DNA of 64,000 bases. Source: Prolixibacteraceae bacterium. Lineage in GTDB: Bacteria > Bacteroidota > Bacteroidia > Bacteroidales > Prolixibacteraceae. The translations under genes were made by a program, and so were the position numbers. The stretch covers positions 310,001-374,000 of the forward strand of contig JAQUIJ010000002.1 in assembly GCA_028683385.1 (NCBI GenBank). Reading direction: 5' to 3'. The notes under the pieces were generated by a model. It saw only the letters and a list, made by a program, of their open reading frames with translations, had not been told where the DNA came from and searched no databases. Position 1 is the first letter of the stretch; the number at the start of each line of letters is the position of its first letter. This document shows, one piece after another, positions 33,874 to 42,813 of the stretch.

Positions 33874-34308
33874 TTATTCAGGGATGGGATTTGTCCTTAA
33901 GTATTCTTTTATGGCTTTAGTTTCCCTGTTTTCAATGTTGGTTTGATAAAAATCTTCATACCACTGGAGTTTGACAGAATTGATTGTTTCCTGGTTCTGA
34001 TTGCTTAGATGGATCATATAAAAGATAGCCAGAAAAGAGATGGCCAATAGTAAAGGCAAACCCAACCGACCCAAACCATAAGAAAATGCCTGCCAACGCG
34101 GGTGTTCCCGGTCTAACGCTAAGGTTCGTTGAGAATCTTCTATTTTATCGATGGCCTGGTTCAACGCATAATTTTGTTTTGCAAAATTCTGTTCCTGCTC
34201 TTTTTTCAAAATAAGTAACATGGCAAGGGCAGTCTCGTCGAAACGGTAATCGTATTTCAGAAAGTACTCGGCCTGCATTCGTTGAAAATCAATCTTGACA
34301 TGCTCCAT
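33874..34308 (-). CDS. Element membrane protein following the ParA-like gene
   Basis: A 144-aa protein with a soluble, helical N-terminus (about 1-78) that includes the coiled-coil-like KKEQEQNFAKQNYALNQAIDKIEDSQRT, one transmembrane helix (about 84-105, LGLPLLLAISFLAIFYMIHL) and a short C-terminal tail. Its start shares one base with the ParA-like stop, so the two are coupled. It probably anchors something to the inner membrane. The family is not recognised. Confidence 0.65.
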   Translation of the reverse strand: MEHVKIDFQRMQAEYFLKYDYRFDETALAMLLILKKEQEQNFAKQNYALNQAIDKIEDSQRTLALDREHPRWQAFSYGLGRLGLPLLLAISFLAIFYMIHLSNQNQETINSVKLQWYEDFYQTNIENRETKAIKEYLRTNPIPE

Positions 34309-35024
34309 TACGGTAATTTCTGAAGTTCTTTTTGAATTTTGATTTTCTCAATAAAGACGTATGCGTTCATTCCCTTTCCTTCGGAAATGTATCTCAGGAT
34401 ATTTTTATGAGGGGCAGCATCCGTATCAAAATCACCAAAATAGTTTACCCCGCGAATATTGCCTGAATTGGCTTTTGCGTAGTTTTCTATTTCTGCAATC
34501 AGGGATTTGTAATTCTGAAATGAAAACTCATTGATATAAATGATTATGCTGAAATTCTGTTGGTTTAGACCGGCAATGTTGTCCAGGTAATTGGTGCAGG
34601 GAAGGTAGGCGCTGCCTCCTGCAACAACAATGTTGAAGATGAATTCAACATTGAGTTCATCAGCAATTTGTTTAAATTCTTCGATGGTATAATCTTTTGA
34701 AAACAAGGACGTAAACTGCTCGCTTTCGGGTGCGCCAAAGTCAAGAAAGAATTCCTCATAAGGTTTTTGTGCGAGGATCTGCAGGTTTTCAAACAGTCGC
34801 TGCCGGTCAATTTTACCGCGTTCATCCAGTAAATTCATTTTTGCAAAGCGTGCAGGAGTACGGCCCTGGAGAAATTTTAGCTGCTGCGTACTTGATTTAA
34901 CAGAGCTGTCAAAATCAATAAAATAGGTTAGGGGATTGTCTTCATTTTTTAATGCCAGTAAATAGGCGAGCATCGATTTGCCGCTGCCACCTTTACTTTG
35001 TAGAATAAAATTCATTTTTTTCAT
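34308..35024 (-). CDS. ParA/MinD-like ATPase
   Basis: A 238-aa protein with the deviant Walker A LQSKGGSGKSMLAYLLA (KGGxGKS, residues 8-24) and the strand YFIDFDSSVKSSTQQLKF, as in ParA and MinD. Walker B is probably EFFLDFGAPES. No ParB partner is visible. In mobilizable elements such proteins can aid maintenance of the excised circle or recruit the relaxosome. It starts 100 bases after the DnaC-like gene and overlaps the membrane gene by one base. Confidence 0.82.
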   Translation of the reverse strand: MKKMNFILQSKGGSGKSMLAYLLALKNEDNPLTYFIDFDSSVKSSTQQLKFLQGRTPARFAKMNLLDERGKIDRQRLFENLQILAQKPYEEFFLDFGAPESEQFTSLFSKDYTIEEFKQIADELNVEFIFNIVVAGGSAYLPCTNYLDNIAGLNQQNFSIIIYINEFSFQNYKSLIAEIENYAKANSGNIRGVNYFGDFDTDAAPHKNILRYISEGKGMNAYVFIEKIKIQKELQKLP

Positions 35025-35124
35025 TGCGAATAATTTAAAAGTTAGAATTTATTTGTTGATTAAAAGAAACTTGCAGTTTCAATAAGTATTTTGGGGTATT
35101 TCCAAGGAATTGGATGTTCAATCA

Positions 35125-35850
35125 TTAAATTCTTCTGCTTTCGCCGTATAAAGTGATGAAGTTGAACATCGTTTTGAGCCGGTCGCCAATCATTCCTCCG
35201 TAAAATTCTTCTGACGAGAGTGTGTTCAAGATAAAATTGGTAGTTCCATGAGTAAGTGCACCAGCATCACTTCTTAAGCTCAATAGTTCGGATATTGGAC
35301 GGGTAATGTTGCCGTAATCCTGAACTGTTTTAGATTCCCGTCCGAATTCGTCAATGATTAACGGTTTTCGCACGAACATATTCACAGATTGTTTTCTGAT
35401 TTGCTCTTGCAATTCCACGGCCTTGATAAATGAAAGCAAAGGAAAATTCAAACTGAATTTTTGCACGACATGATTATGTAGCAATGAGTATGTTTCCAGA
35501 AGTACGGTTTTGCCGCATCCGTACTTCCCTTGTAACAAAATGCCTCTATTCAAATCACCAGCAAAGGATGTATTGTTGGTTGCGAAATAGTAGAGTTGTT
35601 TTATTACCGGCTCGTTGTTGTCATCAATAACAAAGTTCCTGTTCTGATTTCGACGGAGTAGGCAAATGGCACCGAATGTGAAAAACAAACTCTGAAAATC
35701 GGAATATGTTAATGGAAGAGAAAAGCGACGATGCCGCATCTTTTCTTTTTCACCGGCAATAATTTCTTGAGCATCTTCTTGTAGCACCTGATAAAATTTC
35801 TGATTAGTCAAAATCGCTACCGGTATGGACAAATCCTTTCTTTTTTCCAT
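35125..35850 (-). CDS. DnaC-like AAA+ ATPase
   Basis: A 241-aa AAA+ protein. Walker A is LLQGKYGCGKTVLLE (about 107-121), Walker B is KPLIIDEFGRES (DEF, about 159-170), and sensor 1 lies in GTTNFILNT. The C-terminus MIGDRLKTMFNFITLYGESRR matches the arginine-finger end of IstB/DnaC-type helicase loaders. It probably loads the host helicase for replication of the excised element. The start overlaps the upstream gene by 47 bases, so the two are coupled. Confidence 0.85.
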   Translation of the reverse strand: MEKRKDLSIPVAILTNQKFYQVLQEDAQEIIAGEKEKMRHRRFSLPLTYSDFQSLFFTFGAICLLRRNQNRNFVIDDNNEPVIKQLYYFATNNTSFAGDLNRGILLQGKYGCGKTVLLETYSLLHNHVVQKFSLNFPLLSFIKAVELQEQIRKQSVNMFVRKPLIIDEFGRESKTVQDYGNITRPISELLSLRSDAGALTHGTTNFILNTLSSEEFYGGMIGDRLKTMFNFITLYGESRRI

Positions 35851-36196
35851 TTGGATTAATGTTTGAATCTTTGTCTTTATTATTAAAAGGAGCGGGTGAG
35901 AGTTTAAGATTGGACTTAGGTGTTAAAATCCGATACTTAGTTTTAACCCTAAACCCACCTCCTGGAACGAAATCCAATAATTCAGCTTCCTGCAAACGTT
36001 CCCTGGCGGATTTCAATACTTGTAAAGAGATATTGGCATTGGCAACCATTCGTTTGTCTGCAAATTCAATCCATTCCTGCCAAAACGAACGGTTCGCTAA
36101 ATGAATCATGAAGAAATACAGTCGAGTTTCGTTTCCGCTGAAATTCTTCTGTTCATCCATTCTCCAGAAGTTGGCTATCAAGTCATATATATTCAT
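35804..36196 (-). CDS. Winged-helix replication protein, element-encoded
   Basis: A 130-aa protein. FSGNETRLYFFMIHLANRSFWQEWIEFADKRMVANANISLQVLKSARERLQEAELLDF (about 19-76) is a winged-helix domain of the kind found at the N-terminus of phage and plasmid replication-initiation proteins. A polar tail follows (KDKDSNINPNGKKKG). It overlaps the DnaC-like gene by 47 bases, an arrangement that mirrors DnaD-DnaC-type pairs. It overlaps the HTH gene upstream by 4 bases. An initiator role is inferred. Confidence 0.72.
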   Translation of the reverse strand: MNIYDLIANFWRMDEQKNFSGNETRLYFFMIHLANRSFWQEWIEFADKRMVANANISLQVLKSARERLQEAELLDFVPGGGFRVKTKYRILTPKSNLKLSPAPFNNKDKDSNINPNGKKKGFVHTGSDFD

Positions 36197-36546
36197 CTTC
36201 CAGTGCCTCTAAAATCTTTTTTGTAATTTGCCTTCACCTCTGACTCAATTTCCAGTAAAGTCTTCTTCTTGCCTTGGGAAATCCATTCCAGCAGCTCGTC
36301 TTCAAAAAAATAAAGTTTCTTACCGTTTTTGTAACAGGGGAGTAAACGTTTGCGGACGAGTGCGTAGATGGTAGGTTTGGCTTTGCCAATAGTTCTGCTG
36401 GCTTCTTCAATGCCTATTGGAATACGTTTTTGAGGAGCAACTGATGTTTGCCCTTTTTCGATTAATTGTTTGAGTGCAGCTACCTCGCTGACCAGATAGG
36501 CAACTGCTTTGGGTAGGGTTTCAAAAGAAATTTCATTTGTTTCCAT
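36193..36546 (-). CDS. Excisionase-like helix-turn-helix protein
   Basis: A 117-aa protein with a helical N-terminus (about 8-34) and a MerR/excisionase-type HTH (about 43-92): IGIEEASRTIGKAKPTIYALVRKRLLPCYKNGKKLYFFEDELLEWI. This is the layout of small proteins that direct integrases of Bacteroidota elements toward excision or that switch on the replication genes. It overlaps the next gene by 4 bases. A TATGGTGCAAAT motif lies 20 bases before its ATG, inside the likely promoter. Confidence 0.85.
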   Translation of the reverse strand: METNEISFETLPKAVAYLVSEVAALKQLIEKGQTSVAPQKRIPIGIEEASRTIGKAKPTIYALVRKRLLPCYKNGKKLYFFEDELLEWISQGKKKTLLEIESEVKANYKKDFRGTGR

Positions 36547-36656
36547 AACTATCGTTTTTAATTGTTATGGTGCAAATGAAACAGGTGTTTTCGTTGTGTT
36601 TTACGACACTGGAAAAACACAACGAAAACACTGGAGATTTTAATAAACTGCTGTTG

Positions 36657-37367
36657 TTATTGCTCTGTAAGGCTTTTCTGTATTTTAATAATGCCTTTTA
36701 ATTCTTCATCTTTCAGGTGGCTTTTGATACTTTCAACTTCTACATCTTTGAGAATATCGGGAAATACTCTTTTGAGGAAGTGGGCAATATCAATTCGTTT
36801 ACCTACATTGAAATGGTTCCAGATATTCCATCCGAAATGGGAAATGTCAACGGAGGACAAGTCTTTGCTGGTTTTTATGGAACGTAATTTTTCTAAATTC
36901 AATTTGTCGGCGTAAAGTCGCAGATTTCCGCAAAGTATCTCAATCTGTCCATCTGAGATATAAGGTGCAAATGTTTTTCGGGTATAGTTCAGCGCAACAT
37001 TTAGTTTTTCTTCCTGCTCTTTGACTTTGTTTTGTAATTGTTCGTTCCTAATATCCTCTAAAGTGGTTGGTTCAGTTATATGATTAGTTATTTCATCTAT
37101 AGGTGATGTACTTTGTGTTTTATTCCTAAAATAAGGAATGTTCAGTAAAAACCTTGCAATCCAAGGTAACATCAATCCTTGTAAAACAACCTGAATACTT
37201 AAATATGCTGCACCCTCAATGGCCAGTACCACAATAAAAACAATAAATGCAGTAAAACTGTCAGCTCCTAAGGAAAGAGCAGAAATACGTGCTAATGTCG
37301 CAATTATCAACGCAGTAGATGCTACCAGAACATATAAAATAATAAACTCCAGCCGATTGTTTTTCAT
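36657..37367 (-). CDS. Element membrane protein next to the integrase
   Basis: A 236-aa protein with two transmembrane segments (about 8-28 and 38-75, FIILYVLVASTALIIATLA and FTAFIVFIVVLAIEGAAYL), a central acidic coiled coil (about 100-125) and a soluble C-terminal domain (DGQIEILCGNLRLYADKLN...FGWNIWNHFNV). It overlaps the integrase stop by 4 bases, so it is coupled to it. I do not recognise the family. Confidence 0.7.
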   Translation of the reverse strand: MKNNRLEFIILYVLVASTALIIATLARISALSLGADSFTAFIVFIVVLAIEGAAYLSIQVVLQGLMLPWIARFLLNIPYFRNKTQSTSPIDEITNHITEPTTLEDIRNEQLQNKVKEQEEKLNVALNYTRKTFAPYISDGQIEILCGNLRLYADKLNLEKLRSIKTSKDLSSVDISHFGWNIWNHFNVGKRIDIAHFLKRVFPDILKDVEVESIKSHLKDEELKGIIKIQKSLTEQ

Positions 37368-38623
37368 TCCTTAGTTATTTTTATTGTTTCTAACTGTATT
37401 GCTTGTGCTGCTTTATTTTTCTTTTCGTCCACAACTTTGGCGTAAATCTGAGTGGTTTTTACATTGGTATGGCCAAGCATTTTGCTGACTGTGTAAATAT
37501 CGGTGCCGTTTGATAATTGCAAGGTCGCGAATGTGTGACGGAAGCAATGAAAAGTAATTTTCTTTTTAATACCTGCGGCTCCCACCCATTGTTTGAGAGG
37601 ACGGGAAATCCAGGAAGGATCAGGCAAATCTTCAAAAACAAATTGTTCAGGGTTCCCCTGTTCTCCGCAAAGTTGTAAAGCTTGTTCTGAAATGGGCGTA
37701 TATTCAACGCCTTTGGTTTTTTGTTGGGTAAAATGCAGCTTGGCTTGATTACCATCAATGCTGATTTCTTTCCACCGGAGTTTTTGAATATCGCAATGTC
37801 GCAATCCAGTAAGTGCAGAGAAAAGGGCGGCGCGTTTAAGCACATCCCGTTCGCAAGGAGTAGTGGCAAGTGTATTGAGTTCATCAATGGATAGATATTC
37901 GCGACGTGATTCCTGATCCTGAATCCCTTTTATTTTAGCCGATAAATCGACTGTCAAGTAACCATCAACAAAAGCTTGCTTGAGAGCTGCCTTGAAAATG
38001 GAAAAATAAGTTGAAGCAGTATTTTGGGAAAGAGTTCCAGTTTTGTTACCTCCAAGAGGGGCAGATAGCAGAAAAATCTTAAATTCTTCGGCCATTCGGT
38101 TGTTTATTTGGGAAAACATCAGCGTATTTCCGGCAAATTGTTTCAGAAATTCAACAGCGCGTTGCCAGTTGATTAAAATAGATGTTGAACTGTTGGCGTG
38201 TCGTTTTGCTGTTACTTTATCAAAATATTCAATGAAATTTTGCTGCAAACGCTCCTTTTGTTCAACTTGTGCGGTTTCAGCATCGCTGTATAAATCGGCA
38301 TTATCATATTCTCGTTGGCGAAGTTTACGAACTCCGTCTGCATATATCATACTTTCCTGATCTTTTTCTCCTCGACAGATAATTATTCCATTATCATCAC
38401 GTTTGGGTTTATAGGTTTTTGTTCCATCTGCTTCGGTTCGGGCAGTTCTTTTTTTATCCCATTCTATCGTAGTAACACTGCGATTTAAATATTCCCGTAT
38501 GCGTTGTGGGCTTTTCTTGCCGGGAACTATAACCGGATAACTCTCGATATAAACATACCACTCTTTCCGGTCTTCAGCTTTTCGAATCCTCACGGTTACT
38601 TTAGTGTTGGATAACTCTCTCAT
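37364..38623 (-). CDS. Tyrosine recombinase (integrase)
   Basis: A 419-aa integrase. It has an arm-binding-like N-terminus (about 1-110), an SAM-like core-binding domain (about 118-220) and a catalytic domain (about 235-410). The catalytic residues are Arg in ALTGLRHCDIQKLRW, Lys in QQKTKGVEYTPI, His-x-x-Arg in FHCFRHTFATLQL, His in MLGHTNVKTTQ and the nucleophile Tyr in IYAKV. It should cut and join attP to the 3' end of dnaK and produce the repeats found at 17106-17123 and 39435-39452. It is followed by a coupled membrane-protein gene. Confidence 0.95.
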   Translation of the reverse strand: MRELSNTKVTVRIRKAEDRKEWYVYIESYPVIVPGKKSPQRIREYLNRSVTTIEWDKKRTARTEADGTKTYKPKRDDNGIIICRGEKDQESMIYADGVRKLRQREYDNADLYSDAETAQVEQKERLQQNFIEYFDKVTAKRHANSSTSILINWQRAVEFLKQFAGNTLMFSQINNRMAEEFKIFLLSAPLGGNKTGTLSQNTASTYFSIFKAALKQAFVDGYLTVDLSAKIKGIQDQESRREYLSIDELNTLATTPCERDVLKRAALFSALTGLRHCDIQKLRWKEISIDGNQAKLHFTQQKTKGVEYTPISEQALQLCGEQGNPEQFVFEDLPDPSWISRPLKQWVGAAGIKKKITFHCFRHTFATLQLSNGTDIYTVSKMLGHTNVKTTQIYAKVVDEKKNKAAQAIQLETIKITKE

Positions 38624-38634
38624 GTGGTATAGCT

Positions 38635-39204
38635 TTATTTACTAGAAAATATCCTGTCAATTTGGTCTTTGGGAACATATACAAACTTTCCCACTTGCCT
38701 TCTGGGTATACTATTACGGCGAATTGTCTTGTTCACTGTTGAAGGGGATACACCGAATTTCTCGGATATTTCTGCAATGTTATAGCATTCGCTTTCATTG
38801 TAACTAAATTTTGCGGGCAGTTCTTCGGGGGCTTCAGGTAAAACTACCTCTGTAAACATGGCTTCTATGTGTAAACGGCTGACTCTTGTAAGCCGTTGGC
38901 CCAAGTTGACAGCAGGAATTTTTCCTGCTTTTATAAGGCGGCGAATAGTATCCTTGGATATTCCGAAAAGAACGGTTGCCTCCGTAATAGAAATATAAGG
39001 GCGAGTTTGAATGTGAGCTATTTGATTCGTTGACTGTTCCAAAATACTTTGTTTAAGCTCCGCATCCTTTGCTTCTCGTTTTTTCTCTTTGCCTGATTTA
39101 TTCACACAAACTGGGCTACAAAATCGAGTGACAACGGTTTTCGCTTCAAAGGGCTTTCCACATTGCTCACAAATCTTAGGTATTCTCAATTTACTAATTC
39201 CCAT
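38635..39204 (-). CDS. Zinc-finger protein with two excisionase-type HTH domains
   Basis: A 189-aa DNA-binding protein. The N-terminus (about 11-33) has a zinc finger, CEQCGKPFEAKTVVTRFCSPVC. A first HTH_17 domain is SITEATVLFGISKDTIRRLIKAGKIPAVNLGQRLTRVS (about 71-109) and a second is YNIAEISEKFGVSPSTVNKTIRRNSIPRRQVGKFVYVPKDQI (about 140-181). It lies 11 bases upstream of the integrase on the same strand and closest to attR, so it most likely controls integrase expression or the direction of recombination. Confidence 0.87.
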   Translation of the reverse strand: MGISKLRIPKICEQCGKPFEAKTVVTRFCSPVCVNKSGKEKKREAKDAELKQSILEQSTNQIAHIQTRPYISITEATVLFGISKDTIRRLIKAGKIPAVNLGQRLTRVSRLHIEAMFTEVVLPEAPEELPAKFSYNESECYNIAEISEKFGVSPSTVNKTIRRNSIPRRQVGKFVYVPKDQIDRIFSSK

Positions 39205-39305
39205 ATTGTTCTTAATAATCGCTTGCGTTATACCAATTAAATACGGTTAAGATATTATAAGACTTAATAAGGCGCACATTAACATCAATTAACGCGCGGA
39301 ACATA

Positions 39306-39320
39306 TATGGTACAAATGTA
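39306..39320 (-). promoter_or_regulatory. -7 box overlapping the right subterminal repeat
   Basis: TACATTTG on the minus strand (39320-39313) fits the -7 consensus for the integrase operon, giving a leader of about 100 bases. It overlaps TATGGTACAAAT (39306-39317), the right copy of the subterminal repeat. No -33 box is at the normal distance. Confidence 0.4.
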
Positions 39321-39360
39321 TGATAAAAATTGATTGGGAAGTATTAAATTCAATAAATTT

Positions 39361-39403
39361 CTAAAAATAAAAACCGCAGTAAATCAGATGTTTACTGCGG
39401 TTT
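39361..39403 (-). terminator. Terminator after dnaK
   Basis: AAACCGCAGTAAA (39371-39383) pairs perfectly with TTTACTGCGGTTT (39391-39403). The minus strand continues into TTTTTATTTTTAG. It lies inside the element and seems to replace the original dnaK terminator at 17020-17054. Confidence 0.92.
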
Positions 39404-39434
39404 CTCTATTTTTGATTATCGTTTTCTATCGACC

Positions 39435-39452
39435 TTATTTGACTTCTTCAAA
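39435..39452 (-). other. attR: junction in the last codons of dnaK
   Basis: These bases code FEEVK-stop of the present dnaK and match 17106-17123 at 16 of 18 positions. The two differences fall in the V and K codons (GTC AAA here, GTG AAG at attL), so the crossover should lie in the 11-base core at 39442-39452. The protein sequence is unchanged. Confidence 0.72.
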
Positions 39453-41345
39453 GTCAACATCAGTAACTTCGCCGTCTTGTTTGTTGCTACCGCCAGCATT
39501 AGCTTGTTGTCCGGCATTCGGATCAGCCTGGGCGCCACTAGCTGCTTGTGCATTATACATTTCCTGCGATGCAGCCTGGAAAACGGCATTCAGTTCAGCA
39601 GTTGCTGTATCGATAGCTGCAATATCCTGAGCGGCATGTGCAGCTTTCAGTTTGGTCAATGCTTCTTCTATTGGAGCTTTTTTGTCAGCTGGCAATTTGT
39701 CACCAAATTCTTTCATTTGCTTGTCGGTCTGGAAAATCAGACTGTCGGCCTGGTTCAACTTGTCAACTTTTTCGCGTGCAGCTTTGTCAGATGCTTCGTT
39801 GGCAGCCGCTTCGTCGCGCATACGTTTAATTTCGGCATCACTTAAGCCTGAAGATGCTTCGATACGGATCGACTGCGATTTTCCGGTTGCTTTATCCTTG
39901 GCAGTTACGTGCAGAATACCGTTGGCATCGATATCGAAAATTACTTCAATTTGAGGAATACCACGTTGTGCTGGTGGTAGACCGTCGAGATGGAATTTCC
40001 CGATGGTTTTATTTCCTGCAGCCATTGGGCGTTCGCCTTGCAACACATGAATTTCAACCGATGGCTGATTATCGCTGGCTGTTGTGAATGTTTCAGTTTT
40101 CTTGGTTGGAATGGTTGTGTTTGATTCAATCAAACGAGTCATTACACCACCCATGGTTTCGATACCTAAAGAAAGTGGAGTTACGTCGAGTAACAATACA
40201 TCTTTTACTTCTCCGGATAAAACACCTCCCTGAATAGCAGCTCCAATAGCCACAACTTCGTCAGGATTTACACCTTTTGAAGGCGCTTTCCCGAATAATT
40301 CCTGTACTTTATCCTGAACAGCAGGGATACGGGTTGAACCACCAACAAGAATCACTTCGTCGATATCGCTTGCTTTTAAACCTGCGTTTTGCAATGCTTT
40401 GCGGCAAGGTTCTACAGTAGCCTGAATCAATTTATCGGCCAGTTGTTCGAATTTAGAGCGAGTCAAGGTTTTTACCAAATGCTTTGGAATTCCGTTAACC
40501 GGCATAATGTATGGCAGATTGATCTCAGTTTGAGTTGAGCTCGATAATTCGATTTTTGCTTTTTCAGCAGCTTCTTTCAAGCGTTGTAAAGCCATCGGAT
40601 CTTGACGCAGGTCAATGCCTTCGTCTTTTTTGAATTCATCAGCAAGCCAGTCAATAATTACGTGGTCGAAGTCGTCACCACCCAGGTGGGTATCACCATC
40701 GGTTGATTTCACTTCAAATACGCCTTCACCCAATTCAAGAATTGAAATATCGAAAGTACCGCCACCAAGGTCGAATACAGCGATTTTCATTTCGCGGTGC
40801 ATTTTATCTAATCCGTAAGCCAAAGCAGCAGCAGTTGGCTCGTTGATGATACGGCGGACATTCAAACCTGCAATTTCGCCGGCTTCTTTGGTAGCCTGAC
40901 GCTGTGAATCGTTAAAATAAGCAGGAACTGTGATAACCGCTTCGGTTACTTCCTGACCCAAATAATCTTCAGCAGTTTTCTTCATTTTCTGAAGAATCAT
41001 AGCCGAAATTTCCTGAGGTGAATATTTACGGTCTTCAATAACTACGCGTGGAGTGTTGTTATCGCCTTGTGCCACAGCATAAGGAACTCGTTGGATTTCT
41101 TTAGCTAAGTTCGAAAAACTTTCACCCATCAATCGTTTGATGGAATAAACCGTTTTTGCAGGATTAGTGATTGCCTGGCGTTTTGCCGGATCACCTACTT
41201 TACGTTCGCCGTTTTCAACAAACCCGACGATTGACGGTGTAGTACGTTTGCCTTCGCTATTTGGGATAACAACAGGCTCGTTACCTTCCATAACAGATAC
41301 GCACGAGTTGGTGGTACCTAAGTCAATTCCAATAATTTTTCCCAT
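39435..41345 (-). CDS. dnaK: Hsp70 chaperone DnaK
   Basis: A 636-aa Hsp70. The ATPase domain starts with [18 protein letters not shown] and has [13 protein letters not shown] and [31 protein letters not shown] is the third signature. The linker [19 protein letters not shown] leads to the substrate-binding domain, and the tail ends in the Gly/Gln-rich stretch and [11 protein letters not shown]. It refolds proteins with DnaJ and GrpE, which are not in the window. It is transcribed alone. Its last codons form the right border of the integrated element and are probably element-derived, with the amino acids preserved. Confidence 0.98.
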   Translation of the reverse strand: MGKIIGIDLGTTNSCVSVMEGNEPVVIPNSEGKRTTPSIVGFVENGERKVGDPAKRQAITNPAKTVYSIKRLMGESFSNLAKEIQRVPYAVAQGDNNTPRVVIEDRKYSPQEISAMILQKMKKTAEDYLGQEVTEAVITVPAYFNDSQRQATKEAGEIAGLNVRRIINEPTAAALAYGLDKMHREMKIAVFDLGGGTFDISILELGEGVFEVKSTDGDTHLGGDDFDHVIIDWLADEFKKDEGIDLRQDPMALQRLKEAAEKAKIELSSSTQTEINLPYIMPVNGIPKHLVKTLTRSKFEQLADKLIQATVEPCRKALQNAGLKASDIDEVILVGGSTRIPAVQDKVQELFGKAPSKGVNPDEVVAIGAAIQGGVLSGEVKDVLLLDVTPLSLGIETMGGVMTRLIESNTTIPTKKTETFTTASDNQPSVEIHVLQGERPMAAGNKTIGKFHLDGLPPAQRGIPQIEVIFDIDANGILHVTAKDKATGKSQSIRIEASSGLSDAEIKRMRDEAAANEASDKAAREKVDKLNQADSLIFQTDKQMKEFGDKLPADKKAPIEEALTKLKAAHAAQDIAAIDTATAELNAVFQAASQEMYNAQAASGAQADPNAGQQANAGGSNKQDGEVTDVDFEEVK

Positions 41346-41647
41346 TTTATGATATTTTTAAACTTGTTATTTTCAATAAGAATTAATCACGAGCAGTTTC
41401 TATTCAATCGCTATGCCATAAATCTTCCCGACTAAAATTTGGTAATTTTGGCATTCCAAACTTTTTCTTCGCGTTGATCTTGACAGAATGCGTGACAAAA
41501 AGACAGCGAAACCTGTTGAGAGTCCGAAGATGGGAGTCCAACGTCAATTGCTAAAAAATAGAAAGTAGCGATTGTGTCAGAATTTTCAAATTTTTAAATT
41601 GCTGAATTATCAAATTTATTACCTTCAACCTTTCTAAACCATAACTA
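41346..41647. promoter_or_regulatory. Divergent upstream region of dnaK and the acyltransferase
   Basis: The 302 bases hold no gene. On the dnaK side, 41481-41506 reads on the minus strand as three TGTC units (CTGTC-TTTTTGTCA-CGCATTCTGTCA), which could be a stress-control site. At 41517-41541 lies one degenerate unit of the GAAGTCCGAAG repeat family. No confident -33/-7 pair was found for either gene. Confidence 0.4.
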
Positions 41648-42763
41648 ATGAAACACAAACCTGTACAGGCTGTTCCACGCGAACGCCTTCTTTCACTCGA
41701 TGCACTTCGTGGCTTTGATATGCTCTGGATTACTGGTGGCGGTTATCTGGTAACCGTTCTTGCCAAATATACAGGAGCTGGTTGGCTACAAACCCTGGCC
41801 GAACAAATGGAACATGTTCCATGGGCTGGCTTCCATTTCGAAGACCTGATTTTTCCATTATTCATGTTCATTAGTGGGGTCGCAATTCCTTTCGCCCTGA
41901 TTTCAAAACTAGAGAAGAAAGTTCCTAAAAGCGATTTGGCTAAAAAAGCGTTTAAAAGGGCTGTCACTCTGGTTCTAATCGGATTCGTCTATAATGGCGT
42001 TTTTAGCAATGGATTTGAGAACCCCAGATTTGCCAGCGTACTTGGGCAGATCGGACTAGCTTACTTTTTTGCATCCTTGATAGTCATATATACCAAATCG
42101 TTTAAACAGAGTTTGTATTGGTTGGGCGGCATTTTGGTTGGCATTGGAATTATTCAGTTACTAATTCCTGTTCCGGGAATAGGTGCTGGTGTTCTTACTC
42201 CTGAAGGTTGTATCAATGGCTACCTCGACCGTATGTTATTGCCAGGCAGGTTACATGGTAAAATATTCGACCCGGAAGGACTATTGTGTATCGTTTCGGC
42301 AGTGACAGTTACTTTAATGGGGTCGGTTGCTGGACATTTTCTTCGTGATAAAACCACAAACGACAAACAGAAAATCAAAACATTATCGCTGATTGGAGCA
42401 TCATCAATTGTGTTGGCTTTGCTGCTCAGCCCTTTTTATCCTTTAATCAAGGCTTGTTGGACCAGTAGTTTTAATTTGCTTACCGGTGGTATAGGCTTTC
42501 TCCTGATTATGGCATTCTATTGGATGATTGATGTAAAAGGCTGGAAGAAATGGTCGTTCTTTTTCAGGGTAATTGGTATGAATTCAATCTTTATTTATCT
42601 GCTTTATGATATGGCTGATCCTGCCCATATCTCTAAATACATTTTCGGCTGGACCGTTTTGTGGGGAGATTTTGGCCAGATAGTCAGTGTTGTCGGAAGC
42701 ATTATGCTTGTCTGGTCGTTGCTCTATTATATGTATAAAAAGAATATTTTCCTTCGGGTGTAA
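41648..42763 (+). CDS. DUF5009/HGSNAT-like membrane acyltransferase
   Basis: A 371-aa protein with about ten transmembrane segments. The start RLLSLDALRGFDMLWI is the signature of the heparan-alpha-glucosaminide N-acetyltransferase (DUF1624/DUF5009) family, and WAGFHFEDLIFPLFMFISGVAIPFA (about 58-82) holds the conserved His-Phe-x-Asp active region. Members are thought to pass an acetyl group across the membrane to a sugar. In Bacteroidota they often sit near glycan-use genes, but here no such genes are adjacent. Length and topology are normal. Confidence 0.85.
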   Translation: MKHKPVQAVPRERLLSLDALRGFDMLWITGGGYLVTVLAKYTGAGWLQTLAEQMEHVPWAGFHFEDLIFPLFMFISGVAIPFALISKLEKKVPKSDLAKKAFKRAVTLVLIGFVYNGVFSNGFENPRFASVLGQIGLAYFFASLIVIYTKSFKQSLYWLGGILVGIGIIQLLIPVPGIGAGVLTPEGCINGYLDRMLLPGRLHGKIFDPEGLLCIVSAVTVTLMGSVAGHFLRDKTTNDKQKIKTLSLIGASSIVLALLLSPFYPLIKACWTSSFNLLTGGIGFLLIMAFYWMIDVKGWKKWSFFFRVIGMNSIFIYLLYDMADPAHISKYIFGWTVLWGDFGQIVSVVGSIMLVWSLLYYMYKKNIFLRV

Positions 42764-42766
42764 CAA

Positions 42767-42800
42767 CAAAGAAGCCGGTTCAATTGAGCCGGCTTCTTTG
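42767..42800. terminator. Bidirectional terminator
   Basis: CAAAGAAGCCGGTTC (42767-42781) pairs with GAGCCGGCTTCTTTG (42786-42800) with one G-T wobble and a 4-base loop. It stands between the acyltransferase and the convergent 449-aa gene. Confidence 0.85.
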
Positions 42801-42813
42801 CTTCTATGTGAGT

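Noticed and set aside
33282-39204. Prophage origin of the integrase region
   Set aside because: No capsid, terminase, portal or tail gene is present, whereas relaxase, MobC and a ParA-like protein are; a mobilizable element explains the set.
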